Source of the DNA: Streptomyces asiaticus
GTDB taxonomy: Bacteria > Actinomycetota > Actinomycetes > Streptomycetales > Streptomycetaceae
Assembly: GCF_018138715.1 (NCBI RefSeq)
Contig: NZ_JAGSHX010000006.1
Span: 6,448,001-6,512,000, forward strand
DNA length: 64,000 bases
Reading direction: 5' to 3'
In this document: positions 7,992 to 15,675 of the stretch, piece after piece
Numbering within the stretch: the stretch's first letter is position 1
Layout of the letters: every line of letters starts with the position of its first letter
Position numbers and translations under genes: made by a program
The notes under the pieces: generated by a model
Told to the model about the DNA's origin: nothing
Databases searched by the model: none
Seen by the model: only the letters and a program-made list of their open reading frames with translations

Positions 7992-9458
7992 ATGAACGAC
8001 CTCATCGAGCACGGGCAGCTCTTCATCGGCGGCGCGCTGGCCGATCCGGCGGGCGAGGACACCATCGAGGTCGTCTCGCCGCACACCGAGCAGATCATCG
8101 GCCGGGTGCCGCACGCCTCCCGCGCCGATGTGGACCGGGCGGTCGCGGCGGCGCGGACGGCGTTCGACGAGGGCCCCTGGGCCCGGACGAGCCTGGACGA
8201 GCGGATCGCGGTGGTCACCCGGATCAAGGACGCCATCGCCGTACGCCATGAGGAGATCGCCCGGGTCATCAGCGCGCAGAACGGCTCCCCGTACTCCTGG
8301 AGCGTCCTCGCCCAGGCGCTCGGCGCGATGATGGTGTGGGACGCGGCCATCACCGTGGCCCGCGACTTCGTCTTCGAGGAGCGGCGGGCCGGGGTGCTCG
8401 GCCCGCTGCTGGTGCGGCGGGAGCCGGTCGGAGTGGTCGCGGCCGTGGTGCCGTGGAACGTACCGCAGTTCGTGGCGGCCGCGAAGCTGGCGCCCGCGCT
8501 GCTCGCGGGGTGCTCGGTGATCCTCAAGCCGTCCCCCGAGACACCGCTGGACTCCTACATCCTGGCGGAGATCGCGGCCGAGGCGGGGCTGCCCGAGGGG
8601 GTGCTGTCGATCCTTCCGGCCGACCGCGAGGTCAGCGAGTACCTGGTCGGCCACCCGGGCGTGGACAAGGTGTCGTTCACCGGCTCGGTCGCGGCCGGCA
8701 AGCGGGTGATGGAGGTGGCCTCGCGCCGGCTGACCCGGGTCACGCTGGAGCTGGGCGGCAAGTCGGCCGCGGTGATCCTGCCGGACGCGGACCTGGAGGC
8801 GGCCGTCGCCGGGATCGTGCCCAACGCCTGGATGAACAACGGTCAGGCGTGTGTGGCCCAGACCCGGATCCTCGCGCCGCGCGCCCGCTACGACGAGATC
8901 GCCGAGCGGTTCGCGGCCGCCGCCTCCGCCCTGGTCGTCGGCGACCCGCTGGATCCGGCCACTCAGGTCGGGCCGCTGGTGGCGCGGCGGCAGCAGCAGC
9001 GGTCGCTGGACTACATCGCGCTGGGGCAGCGGGAGGGCGCCAAGGTGCTGACCGGCGGCGGCCGTCCGGAGGCCCAGCGGACCGGCTGGTACGTGGAGCC
9101 CACGCTCTTCGGCGATGTCGGCAACGACATGCGGATCGCCCGTGAGGAGATCTTCGGCCCGGTGATCTGTCTGCTGCCGTACGGGGACGAGGAGGAGGCG
9201 GCCCGGATCGCCAATGACTCCGAGTACGGGCTGTCCGGCTCCGTCTGGACGGCGGACGTCGGGCACGGCATCGACTTCGCACGGCGCGTCCGCACCGGCA
9301 CCTACTCGGTCAACACCTTCAGCCTCGACATGCTCGGGCCGTTCGGCGGCTACAAGAACTCCGGTCTGGGCAGGGAGTTCGGCCCGGAGGGGTTCTCCGC
9401 GTATCTGGAGCACAAGATGATCCACCTGCCCCAGGGCTGGGACGGGGAGCCGAGCTGA
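7992..9458 (+). CDS. aldehyde dehydrogenase (NAD(P)+-dependent)
   Basis: 488 residues, the normal length for the ALDH superfamily. Visible landmarks: PWNVPQF (about residue 154), LKPSPETP, FTGSVAAGK at the cofactor loop, the general-base glutamate in LELGGKSA, the catalytic cysteine in NNGQACVAQ (about residue 287) and EEIFGPV with the late GGYKNSG motif. It oxidises an aldehyde to an acid. The start at 7992 is preceded by GGAAGG. The stop overlaps the ferredoxin start (TGATG), so the pair is co-translated; such ALDH-ferredoxin pairs often serve P450-containing catabolic routes. Substrate unknown, with a lipid or steroid side-chain aldehyde plausible from the neighbourhood. Confidence 0.92.
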   Translation: MNDLIEHGQLFIGGALADPAGEDTIEVVSPHTEQIIGRVPHASRADVDRAVAAARTAFDEGPWARTSLDERIAVVTRIKDAIAVRHEEIARVISAQNGSPYSWSVLAQALGAMMVWDAAITVARDFVFEERRAGVLGPLLVRREPVGVVAAVVPWNVPQFVAAAKLAPALLAGCSVILKPSPETPLDSYILAEIAAEAGLPEGVLSILPADREVSEYLVGHPGVDKVSFTGSVAAGKRVMEVASRRLTRVTLELGGKSAAVILPDADLEAAVAGIVPNAWMNNGQACVAQTRILAPRARYDEIAERFAAAASALVVGDPLDPATQVGPLVARRQQQRSLDYIALGQREGAKVLTGGGRPEAQRTGWYVEPTLFGDVGNDMRIAREEIFGPVICLLPYGDEEEAARIANDSEYGLSGSVWTADVGHGIDFARRVRTGTYSVNTFSLDMLGPFGGYKNSGLGREFGPEGFSAYLEHKMIHLPQGWDGEPS

Positions 9459-9691
9459 TGGGGGACCGCTGGCGGATCGAGGTGGACCGCGGCGTGTGCA
9501 TCGGCTCGGGGATGTGCGTGAGCACCGCCCCCGGCGGCTTCCGGCTCGACGGGGCGCGGCAGTCGCATCCGGTCGAGACGGAGGCCGACGCTTCCGAGGC
9601 GGTGCTCGCGGCGGCCGAGGGCTGCCCGGTCGAGGCGATCGTCATCCGGCTGTCGGAAACCGGTGAGCAGGTCTTTCCCCCCGACGAGTAG
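9458..9691 (+). CDS. ferredoxin, 3Fe-4S type
   Basis: 77 residues with three cluster cysteines in the spacing of Streptomyces P450 ferredoxins: CIGSGMC near the N-terminus and GCPVEAI near the C-terminus. It carries electrons from a ferredoxin reductase to a redox partner, commonly a P450. The ATG shares one base with the stop of the aldehyde dehydrogenase. The nearest P450 (5139-6653) is on the other strand two genes away, so the partner is uncertain. Confidence 0.9.
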   Translation: MGDRWRIEVDRGVCIGSGMCVSTAPGGFRLDGARQSHPVETEADASEAVLAAAEGCPVEAIVIRLSETGEQVFPPDE

Positions 9692-9741
9692 CTCTCCTGG
9701 CCGCCGCCGCCCGCCGGGTCAGCGGCCCTCGTACCGCGATA

Positions 9742-10362
9742 TCAGACCCAGCCCTCGCACTGCGATATCCGTATGGCGTCCACGCGGTTGCGCGCCCCGG
9801 TCTTCCGGGTGATCGCGGCCAGGTAGTTGCGGATCGTCCCGGTGGACAGGTGCAGCGTACGGGCGATCTCCGGTATGGAGGCGCCGTCGGCGGCCAGCGA
9901 CAGCACGCCCAACTCCCGCTCGGTCAGCGGGATCTTGGCCGCCTGGAGGAAGCCGTAGCCGAGCGCGTCGTCCACGTACCGCTCCTTCTTCGCCACCTGC
10001 CGTATGGCCTCGACCAGCCGTTGCGGCGGTGCGTCCTTGTCCACGTAGCCGAGCGCCCGGGCCTCATGCGCGCGGCGCAGTGGGCCCGGCCGCTCCGAGT
10101 TGACCAGCACCAGCAGTCCGCAGTCCCCGCCCTCCCGAGAGGCGGCGGCCACGAACTTCCCCCACTCGCCCTTCCGTGCCGCCTTGTCGGCCGCCGGGCT
10201 GTCCGTGTCCACCACGCACACCTGCGGCTGCAAGGAACGGGCTCTGCTACGCGCGTCGCGCCAGGAGCACGCTGCCGCCTCGATGTCTGGTTCGGCCCCT
10301 ATCACGGATGCCAGGGCTGATCGCAGCAATCCTGACTCGTGTACCAGAAGTAACCGGATCAC
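9742..10362 (-). CDS. LuxR/NarL-type response regulator with degenerate receiver
   Basis: 206 residues: a receiver domain (1-125) and a C-terminal LuxR HTH (about 140-206; LTERELGVLSLAADGASIPEIA ... TVRNYL-like TIRNYLAAI). The first acidic pair of the receiver is replaced by His-Glu (LLLVHESG), while a candidate phospho-Asp (VCVVDTDS) and the late Lys (GYVDKD) remain. Phosphate-dependent switching may therefore be altered. GTG 10362 is chosen because GGAG lies 6 bases upstream and the domain begins there; GTG 10374 is an alternative. No sensor kinase is adjacent. The HTH resembles that of the DesR-like regulator at 21581-22240. Confidence 0.82.
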   Translation of the reverse strand: MIRLLLVHESGLLRSALASVIGAEPDIEAAACSWRDARSRARSLQPQVCVVDTDSPAADKAARKGEWGKFVAAASREGGDCGLLVLVNSERPGPLRRAHEARALGYVDKDAPPQRLVEAIRQVAKKERYVDDALGYGFLQAAKIPLTERELGVLSLAADGASIPEIARTLHLSTGTIRNYLAAITRKTGARNRVDAIRISQCEGWV

Positions 10363-10559
10363 GAACTTCTCCACCCCCCACGATGCGTTTCTCTCGTCGC
10401 GCGCCGTTGTCGCTCTGTCGCGCGCCGTTCATGAATACCGGGATTGGGCAGGGGCTGAACGCGGAATTTGAGCCAATGGGGGGCGCGAGGGCGCATAAAC
10501 CCCGTCCAGAAGCTCGAAGGGGCGCAGGAATTGGCGCGCGCGCCCCTGTTGGTGTGCCG

Positions 10560-10605
10560 TCCGTCCGGCTATCGGGCCGGGGTCCGTCCGGCTATCGGGC
10601 CGGGG
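10560..10605. repeat. 23-bp x 2 tandem repeat spanning the kstR stop codon
   Basis: Two exact copies of a 23-bp unit (TCCGTCCGGCTATCGGGCCG plus GGG), at 10560-10582 and 10583-10605. The kstR stop TAG lies in the copy nearer the gene. The second copy repeats TAG in another frame. Confidence 0.9.
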
Positions 10606-11206
10606 TCGGGGCGGTGAGGTCGATCAGCCGGCAGACGGTCTCGATGTCGATCTTCACCTGAGCGATCGAGGCACGCCCGGAGAGCCAGGTGATCAGCGCC
10701 GAATGCCAGGTGTGCTCGATGACGCGGACCGCCGAGAGCTGCTCGGCCGTCGGAGCCTCGTCCAGGCCCATCGCGTCGAGGATGATCGCGGTGGTGAGCC
10801 GGGAGACCGTGTCCACCTCCGGGCTGACCGACCGGTCGGCGAAGGTGAGCGCGCGCACCATCGCGTCGGCCAGATGGGGTTCGCGCTGGAGCGCGCGGAA
10901 GGCGCGCATCAGCGTCTGGGCGACCCGGGCGGCCGGTTCCTCCTCGGTCGGCGGCCGCTTGCGCAGCGTCTCGTGCATGTGCTGGAGCTGATCCTGCATC
11001 GTGGCGACCAGCAGATGGACCTTGGAGGGGAAGTAGCGGTAGAGGGTGCCGAGCGCCACCCCGGAGTTCTCCGCGACCTCGCGCATCTGGACCGCGTCGA
11101 AGCCGCCTCGGCTGGCCAGCCGGGCGCTGGCGTGCAGGATGCGCCGGCGGCGCGCCTCCTGCCGCTCGGTCAGCTGGAGGGCGGCCGGCTTGACTTCTGC
11201 GGTCAT
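10592..11206 (-). CDS. kstR: TetR-family repressor KstR (sterol/cholesterol regulon)
   Basis: 204 residues. The N-terminal HTH region (ERQEARRRRILHASARLA ... DAVQMREVAENSGVALGTLYRYFPSK) closely follows mycobacterial KstR, and the ligand domain has the usual length. KstR represses sterol-catabolic genes until a 3-oxo-cholestenoyl-CoA-type inducer binds. Two sites matching TNNAACNNGTTNNA lie in the divergent gap (11296-11309 and 11532-11545), and a third precedes the Hsd4B operon at 23629, which supports the name. ATG 11206 is preferred to an upstream in-frame codon because it precedes the family N-terminus. The stop sits in a 23-bp tandem duplication. Confidence 0.88.
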   Translation of the reverse strand: MTAEVKPAALQLTERQEARRRRILHASARLASRGGFDAVQMREVAENSGVALGTLYRYFPSKVHLLVATMQDQLQHMHETLRKRPPTEEEPAARVAQTLMRAFRALQREPHLADAMVRALTFADRSVSPEVDTVSRLTTAIILDAMGLDEAPTAEQLSAVRVIEHTWHSALITWLSGRASIAQVKIDIETVCRLIDLTAPTPAR

Positions 11207-11295
11207 TTGTCCCACTTCGAATGTGTTGCGTCTGCGGGTCGGCGACAAGCGGACATCGTGCATGATGGCAGGACCGTCCCGGGCCTGCGAGTCAC

Positions 11296-11309
11296 TGGAA
11301 CTCGTTCTA
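11296..11309. promoter_or_regulatory. KstR box (kstR side)
   Basis: TGGAACTCGTTCTA matches the KstR consensus TNNAACNNGTTNNA at every fixed position. It is 90 bp upstream of the kstR ATG, consistent with autoregulation. Confidence 0.8.
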
Positions 11310-11531
11310 GGCTAGCGCGGGTCCTTCGTGAAGCGCCCGTGTCCGCGCAGTTGGGGCAGGTTGCTGCCGCGCGGCGCCGGCGGTCGCGCCGGCGGGGGTT
11401 GCACCCGGTGCGCACCCCGGCCGTCAACTTCTCCTCAGGTCCCGGCTACCGAGTGGTAGGGATCACCTGCCCCGGCCCTGGAGCGGTCGCCGGGGGCAGG
11501 TATCTTCGTGACTCCTCAGGGGATGCGTTAG

Positions 11532-11545
11532 TGAAACTTGTTCTA
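11532..11545. promoter_or_regulatory. KstR box (glycosyltransferase side)
   Basis: TGAAACTTGTTCTA matches TNNAACNNGTTNNA at every fixed position. It lies 54 bp before the GTG of the glycosyltransferase operon, suggesting that operon belongs to the KstR regulon. Confidence 0.78.
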
Positions 11546-11598
11546 GATAAACGGAAGCGGATACGCTCCCGCTGAACTGCACCAAGGAGGGGGCGCGA

Positions 11599-12939
11599 GT
11601 GACCGCAGAGGCCGCGCAGGAGACCGGGGCCGACCCGCTTCGAGCAGCACCCCCCACCGCCGCCGAGGAACGGCCGCTGCGCATCGCGCTGCTCAGCTAC
11701 AAGGGGAATCCGTTCTGCGGGGGCCAGGGCGTCTATGTGCGCCATCTCTCCCGCGAACTCGCCCGGCTCGGCCACACCGTCGAGGTCATCGGCGCCCAGC
11801 CGTACCCGGTGCTCGACGCCGGGGAGGGCGTCACCCTCACCGAGCTGCCCAGCCTGGACCTCTACCGCCAGCCCGACCCGTTCCGCACCCCCCGGCGGGA
11901 GGAGTACCGGGACTGGATCGACGCCCTGGAGGTCTCCACCATGTGGACCGGCGGCTTCCCCGAGCCGCTCACCTTCAGCCTGCGCGCCCGCCGTCATCTC
12001 GCGGCGCGCCCCGGCCAGTTCGACGTCGTCCACGACAACCAGACCCTGGGCTACGGGCTGCTGGGCCTGGAGAAGCTCGGCTTCCCGCTGGTGACCACCA
12101 TCCACCACCCGATCACCGTCGACCGGCAGCTGGAGCTGGACGCCGCCGAGGGCTGGAAGCGCCGGTTCTCCGTGCGCCGCTGGTACGGCTTCACCCGGAT
12201 GCAGAAGCGGGTGGCCCGGCGGCTGCCCTCGGTGCTCACCGTCTCCGGCTCCTCCCGCCGGGAGATCGTGGAGGACCTCGGGGTGCGGCCGGACCGGATC
12301 CATGTGGTGCACATCGGCGCGGACACCGGCCTGTTCTCGCCCGACCCCGCCGTCCCGGAGACCCCCGGCCGCATCGTCACCACCTCCAGCGCCGATGTGC
12401 CGCTCAAGGGCCTGGTGCATCTGATCGAGGCGCTCGCCAAGGTCCGCACCGAGAACCCCGAGGCGCATCTGGTCGTCGTCGGCAAGCGGCCGGAGGAGGG
12501 GCCGGTGGCCACCACCATGGCGCGCCACGGGCTCGAGGACGCCGTCGAGTTCGTCAAGGGCATCAGCGACGCCGAACTGGTGGACCTGGTGCGCGGCGCC
12601 CAGATCGCCTGTGTGCCCTCGCTGTACGAGGGGTTCTCGCTGCCCGCCGCCGAGGCCATGGCCACCGGCACCCCGCTGGTCGCCACCACCGGTGGCGCGA
12701 TACCCGAGGTCGCGGGGGCCGACGGCGAGACCTGTCTGGCCGTACCGCCCGGCGACGCCGACGCGCTCGCCGCGGCCCTGACCCGGCTGCTGGGCGACAC
12801 CGACCTCAGACGGCGGCTGGGCGCGGCGGGCCGGGAACGGGTGCTGCGGCGCTTCACCTGGGAGCAGGCCGCGCGCGGCACCGTCGAGCAGTACCGCCAG
12901 GCGATCGGCGCCGCCGCGCGCACCGCCGCCCGCCGCTGA
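11599..12939 (+). CDS. GT4-family glycosyltransferase
   Basis: 446 residues, GT-B fold. The N-terminal domain has the loop GGQGVYVRHLSRELA (about residues 41-55). The C-terminal nucleotide-sugar domain has SADVPLKG and the E-x7-E signature in YEGFSLPAAEAMATGTP. It transfers a sugar from a nucleotide donor to an unknown acceptor, probably at the membrane. The GTG start follows a strong AAGGAGGG. It opens an operon with a methyltransferase and an alpha/alpha-barrel protein, and a KstR box precedes it. The acceptor may therefore be a lipid or sterol-related molecule; that is inference. Confidence 0.9.
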   Translation: MTAEAAQETGADPLRAAPPTAAEERPLRIALLSYKGNPFCGGQGVYVRHLSRELARLGHTVEVIGAQPYPVLDAGEGVTLTELPSLDLYRQPDPFRTPRREEYRDWIDALEVSTMWTGGFPEPLTFSLRARRHLAARPGQFDVVHDNQTLGYGLLGLEKLGFPLVTTIHHPITVDRQLELDAAEGWKRRFSVRRWYGFTRMQKRVARRLPSVLTVSGSSRREIVEDLGVRPDRIHVVHIGADTGLFSPDPAVPETPGRIVTTSSADVPLKGLVHLIEALAKVRTENPEAHLVVVGKRPEEGPVATTMARHGLEDAVEFVKGISDAELVDLVRGAQIACVPSLYEGFSLPAAEAMATGTPLVATTGGAIPEVAGADGETCLAVPPGDADALAAALTRLLGDTDLRRRLGAAGRERVLRRFTWEQAARGTVEQYRQAIGAAARTAARR

Positions 12940-12970
12940 GCCCCGCTCCACCCCGTGTCACTCCCGCCCC

Positions 12971-13015
12971 GACCTCTCTCGCCCCCCGACCTCTCTCGCC
13001 CCCCGACCTCCTCTC
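12971..13015 (+). repeat. 17-bp tandem repeat after the glycosyltransferase gene
   Basis: GACCTCTCTCGCCCCCC at 12971-12987 and 12988-13004, plus a partial third unit. It fills the 113-bp gap before the methyltransferase; no other signal is seen there. Confidence 0.85.
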
Positions 13016-13052
13016 CCGCCTCACGAATCCGCCGGACGAAAGCAGACCCCCC

Positions 13053-13787
13053 GTGCTGACCGTCGATTTCTCCCGCTTCCCCCTCGCCCCCGGCGATCGC
13101 GTCCTCGACCTCGGCTGTGGCGCCGGACGGCACGCCTTCGAGTGCTATCGACGCGGCGCCCAGGTCGTGGCGCTCGACCGCAACGGCGAGGAGATACGCG
13201 AGGTGGCCAAGTGGTTCGCCGCCATGAAGGAGGCCGGTGAGGCCCCGGCGGGCGCCACGGCCACCGCCATGGAGGGCGACGCGCTCGCCCTGCCCTTCCC
13301 CGACGACAGCTTCGACGTGGTCATCATCTCCGAGGTGATGGAGCACATACCCGACGACAAGGGCGTGCTCGCCGAGATGGTGCGGGTGCTCAGGCCCGGC
13401 GGCCGGATCGCCGTCACCGTGCCGCGCTACGGCCCGGAGAAGGTCTGCTGGGCGCTGTCGGACGCCTACCACGAGGTCGAGGGCGGCCATATCCGCATCT
13501 ACCGCGCCGATGAGCTGCTGGAGCGGATGCGCGAGGCCGGACTGCGGCCGTACGGCACCCACCACGCCCATGCGCTGCACAGCCCCTACTGGTGGCTCAA
13601 GTGCGCCTTCGGGGTGGACAACGACAAGGCGCTGCCGGTGCGCGCGTACCACCAGCTGCTGGTGTGGGACATCATGAAGAAGCCGCTGGCCACGCGGCTC
13701 GCCGAGCGCGCCCTGAACCCCGTCATCGGCAAGAGCTTCGTGGCGTACGCGACCAAGCCCCACGCCCCGCGTGAGGACCGGGCGTGA
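13053..13787 (+). CDS. class I SAM-dependent methyltransferase
   Basis: 244 residues. Motif I is VLDLGCGAGRHAFEC (about residues 18-32), motif II VVALDRN, then DALALPFPDDSFDVVI and a motif IV/V region EVMEHIPDD ... VLRPGGR. The fold is that of UbiE/Methyltransf_11 enzymes; the substrate is unknown. The GTG start at 13053 has a weak ribosome site. Its stop overlaps the next start by 4 bp (GTGA), and it lies in the KstR-box operon downstream of the glycosyltransferase. Confidence 0.88.
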   Translation: MLTVDFSRFPLAPGDRVLDLGCGAGRHAFECYRRGAQVVALDRNGEEIREVAKWFAAMKEAGEAPAGATATAMEGDALALPFPDDSFDVVIISEVMEHIPDDKGVLAEMVRVLRPGGRIAVTVPRYGPEKVCWALSDAYHEVEGGHIRIYRADELLERMREAGLRPYGTHHAHALHSPYWWLKCAFGVDNDKALPVRAYHQLLVWDIMKKPLATRLAERALNPVIGKSFVAYATKPHAPREDRA

Positions 13788-14884
13788 CGGCGCTCGGACC
13801 GCGCCCCGGCCCCCGCACCGAACGGCTCGCGCTGCCCGGGGTGCTCAGCCCCGAGCAGGTGCTGCGCACGGTCGAGGGCATCGCCGCCGTCCAGCGCGCG
13901 GACGGCGCCATACCGTGGTTCCGCGGCCACCACCTCGACCCCTGGGACCACATCGAGTCCGCGATGGCGCTGGACGCGGCGGGCGAGCACGAGCGCGCCA
14001 CGGCCGCCTACCGCTGGCTGGCCCGGCACCAGAACCCCGACGGCTCCTGGTACGCGGCCTACCCCGACACCCCGGACGGCGTGGCCGCCACCGACCCCAC
14101 CGACCGCGGCCGGGAGTCCAACTTCTGCGCCTACGTGGCCGTCGGTGCCTGGCACCACTACCTCTCCACGGGCGACGACGCCTTCCTCGACCAGAACTGG
14201 CCCACCGTCTTCGCCGCCATCGAGTTCGTGCTCGGGCTCCAGCAGAGCGGCGGCCAGATCGGCTGGCGGCACCGCGCCGACGGCACCGTGGACTCCGACG
14301 CCCTGCTGACCGGCTCCTCCTCCGTCTACCAGGCGCTGCGCTGCGCGCTGGCCATCGCGGAGCACCGCGAGGAGCCCCAGCCCGACTGGGAGCTGTCGGC
14401 CGGGCTGCTCGGCCACGCCATACGCCACCACCCCGAGCGGTTCCTGGACAAGCACCGCTACTCGATGGACTGGTACTACCCGGTCCTCGGCGGCGCGGTC
14501 ACCGGCGCGGCCGCCAAGGAGCGCATCGAGGAGGGCTGGGACCGCTTCGTGGTCCCCGGACTCGGGGTGCGCTGTGTCTCGCCCAACCCCTGGGTCACCG
14601 GCGGCGAGAGCTGCGAACTGGCGCTCGCGCTCTGGGCGATGGGGGAGTCCGACCGCGCGGTGGACATCCTGCGGTGGATCCAGCCGACGCTGCGCGCCGA
14701 GGACGGCATGTACTGGACCGGCTACGTCTTCGAGGACGACGCGGTGTGGCCGGAGGAGCGCACGACGTGGACGGCCGGGTCGCTGCTGCTCGCCGTGGCG
14801 GCGCTGGGCGGTGACGAGGCGACGACGGCCGTCTTCGGTGGCGAGGGGCTGCCGCGTGGGTTGGACTCGGACTGCTGCGCCTAG
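13784..14884 (+). CDS. alpha/alpha-barrel protein annotated as prenyltransferase-like; function unknown
   Basis: 366 residues with no signal peptide, so cytoplasmic. Helical repeats carry glycoside-hydrolase / terpene-cyclase-like motifs (IPWFRGHHLDPWDHIESAMAL at about 45-65, ARHQNPDGSWYAAY, ESNFCAYVA, GGQIGW). It ends in a DCCA tail. It could act on the product of the glycosyltransferase, for example as a glycosidase-like or cyclase-like enzyme, but no catalytic pair can be named with confidence. It is translationally coupled to the methyltransferase (4-bp overlap). Confidence 0.75.
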   Translation: MTALGPRPGPRTERLALPGVLSPEQVLRTVEGIAAVQRADGAIPWFRGHHLDPWDHIESAMALDAAGEHERATAAYRWLARHQNPDGSWYAAYPDTPDGVAATDPTDRGRESNFCAYVAVGAWHHYLSTGDDAFLDQNWPTVFAAIEFVLGLQQSGGQIGWRHRADGTVDSDALLTGSSSVYQALRCALAIAEHREEPQPDWELSAGLLGHAIRHHPERFLDKHRYSMDWYYPVLGGAVTGAAAKERIEEGWDRFVVPGLGVRCVSPNPWVTGGESCELALALWAMGESDRAVDILRWIQPTLRAEDGMYWTGYVFEDDAVWPEERTTWTAGSLLLAVAALGGDEATTAVFGGEGLPRGLDSDCCA

Positions 14885-14973
14885 GCCGTGGCCGGGCGCT
14901 GCTCCTCCGCGATTCGTTGCCGGGTGCCCTGATGGGGTGCGGGGCTGTGTCCATGTGCGGCTCCGCCGTGTGC

Positions 14974-15255
14974 GCCTGCGGCGGGCTCTTCCCCTCCCCG
15001 CCCCTTCCCACAGCGTCGATATGCGGCTCCGCCGCGTGGTGGGGCTTCGCCCCAGACCCCGCGGTCCAGGGGCGGAGCCGCGTATCGATGCGCCCCGAAG
15101 GGGCGCGGGGCTGTGCCGATGTGCGGCTCCGCCGCGTGGGCGCGACCGGCCACAACGGCGCCGCGGACGATCGACGACAGGTCGGGCCAGCCCCCGGGGG
15201 TCTGGGGCGGAGCCCCAGTTGTGGGAAGGGGCGGGGAGGGGAACAGCCCGCCGCC
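14974..15255. repeat. MITE-like interspersed element, copy A
   Basis: About 280 bp bounded by a long inverted repeat. The left end has GGCGGGCTCTTCCCCTCCCC then GCCCCTTCCCACA; the right end, reversed, has the same with one mismatch and one indel. The interior holds smaller palindromes such as GGGGCTTCGCCCC and GGGGCGGAGCCGCG. Related copies lie at 42708-42888 and 60331-60530. It sits between convergent genes and could also end transcription from both sides. The rest of 14885-15281 shows no gene. Confidence 0.75.
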
Positions 15256-15281
15256 AGGCGTCACGTACCGTCGGACGCCCG

Positions 15282-15575
15282 CTAGCCGCGGCGGAGCCGC
15301 CCCGCGATGGCGTGGCCGATGAAGAGGTACACCACGGCCGGGAGGCCGTAGTTGAGGACGGTGCGGAGCCAGTCCGTGTCCATCGTGAAGAGGTCATGGG
15401 ACCAGCCGGCGAGCCAGCTCGCCGCGTCATGGACCACCGTGACGAGGTCATTGGCGCGGTTGGCGTCGAGCAGGGCGAACAGGATCCAGAGGCCGAGGAT
15501 GACGGCCATGACGTCCGCGACGACCGCCACGACGGTCGCCGCCTGGTTGCTTCCGTGGCGATAACTTCGTGACAT
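15282..15575 (-). CDS. small two-helix membrane protein, unknown function
   Basis: 97 residues with two hydrophobic segments (about 13-35, VVAVVADVMAVILGLWILFAL, and 72-90, LNYGLPAVVYLFIGHAIAG) flanking an acidic, aromatic loop. It ends in basic RLRRG. The ATG has GAGG just upstream. No family recognised; it is convergent with the alpha/alpha-barrel operon. Confidence 0.6.
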   Translation of the reverse strand: MSRSYRHGSNQAATVVAVVADVMAVILGLWILFALLDANRANDLVTVVHDAASWLAGWSHDLFTMDTDWLRTVLNYGLPAVVYLFIGHAIAGRLRRG

Positions 15576-15675
15576 GCCTCACGTGTTGCCCCGCGAAGCG
15601 AGGCCAAACCCAGCGCGACCGCACACCCGTACGAGGCGGTCGGTCGGCCCGGTACGACGCGCTTCGGTCCGCGTT

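Noticed and set aside
5139..9691. A conservon (cvn) around the CYP157-like P450
   Set aside because: No roadblock, DUF742, GTPase or sensor gene is present on either side.
14900..15260. CRISPR array in the repeat-rich gap
   Set aside because: The repeats are inverted and of unequal spacing; there are no regular spacers and no cas genes.
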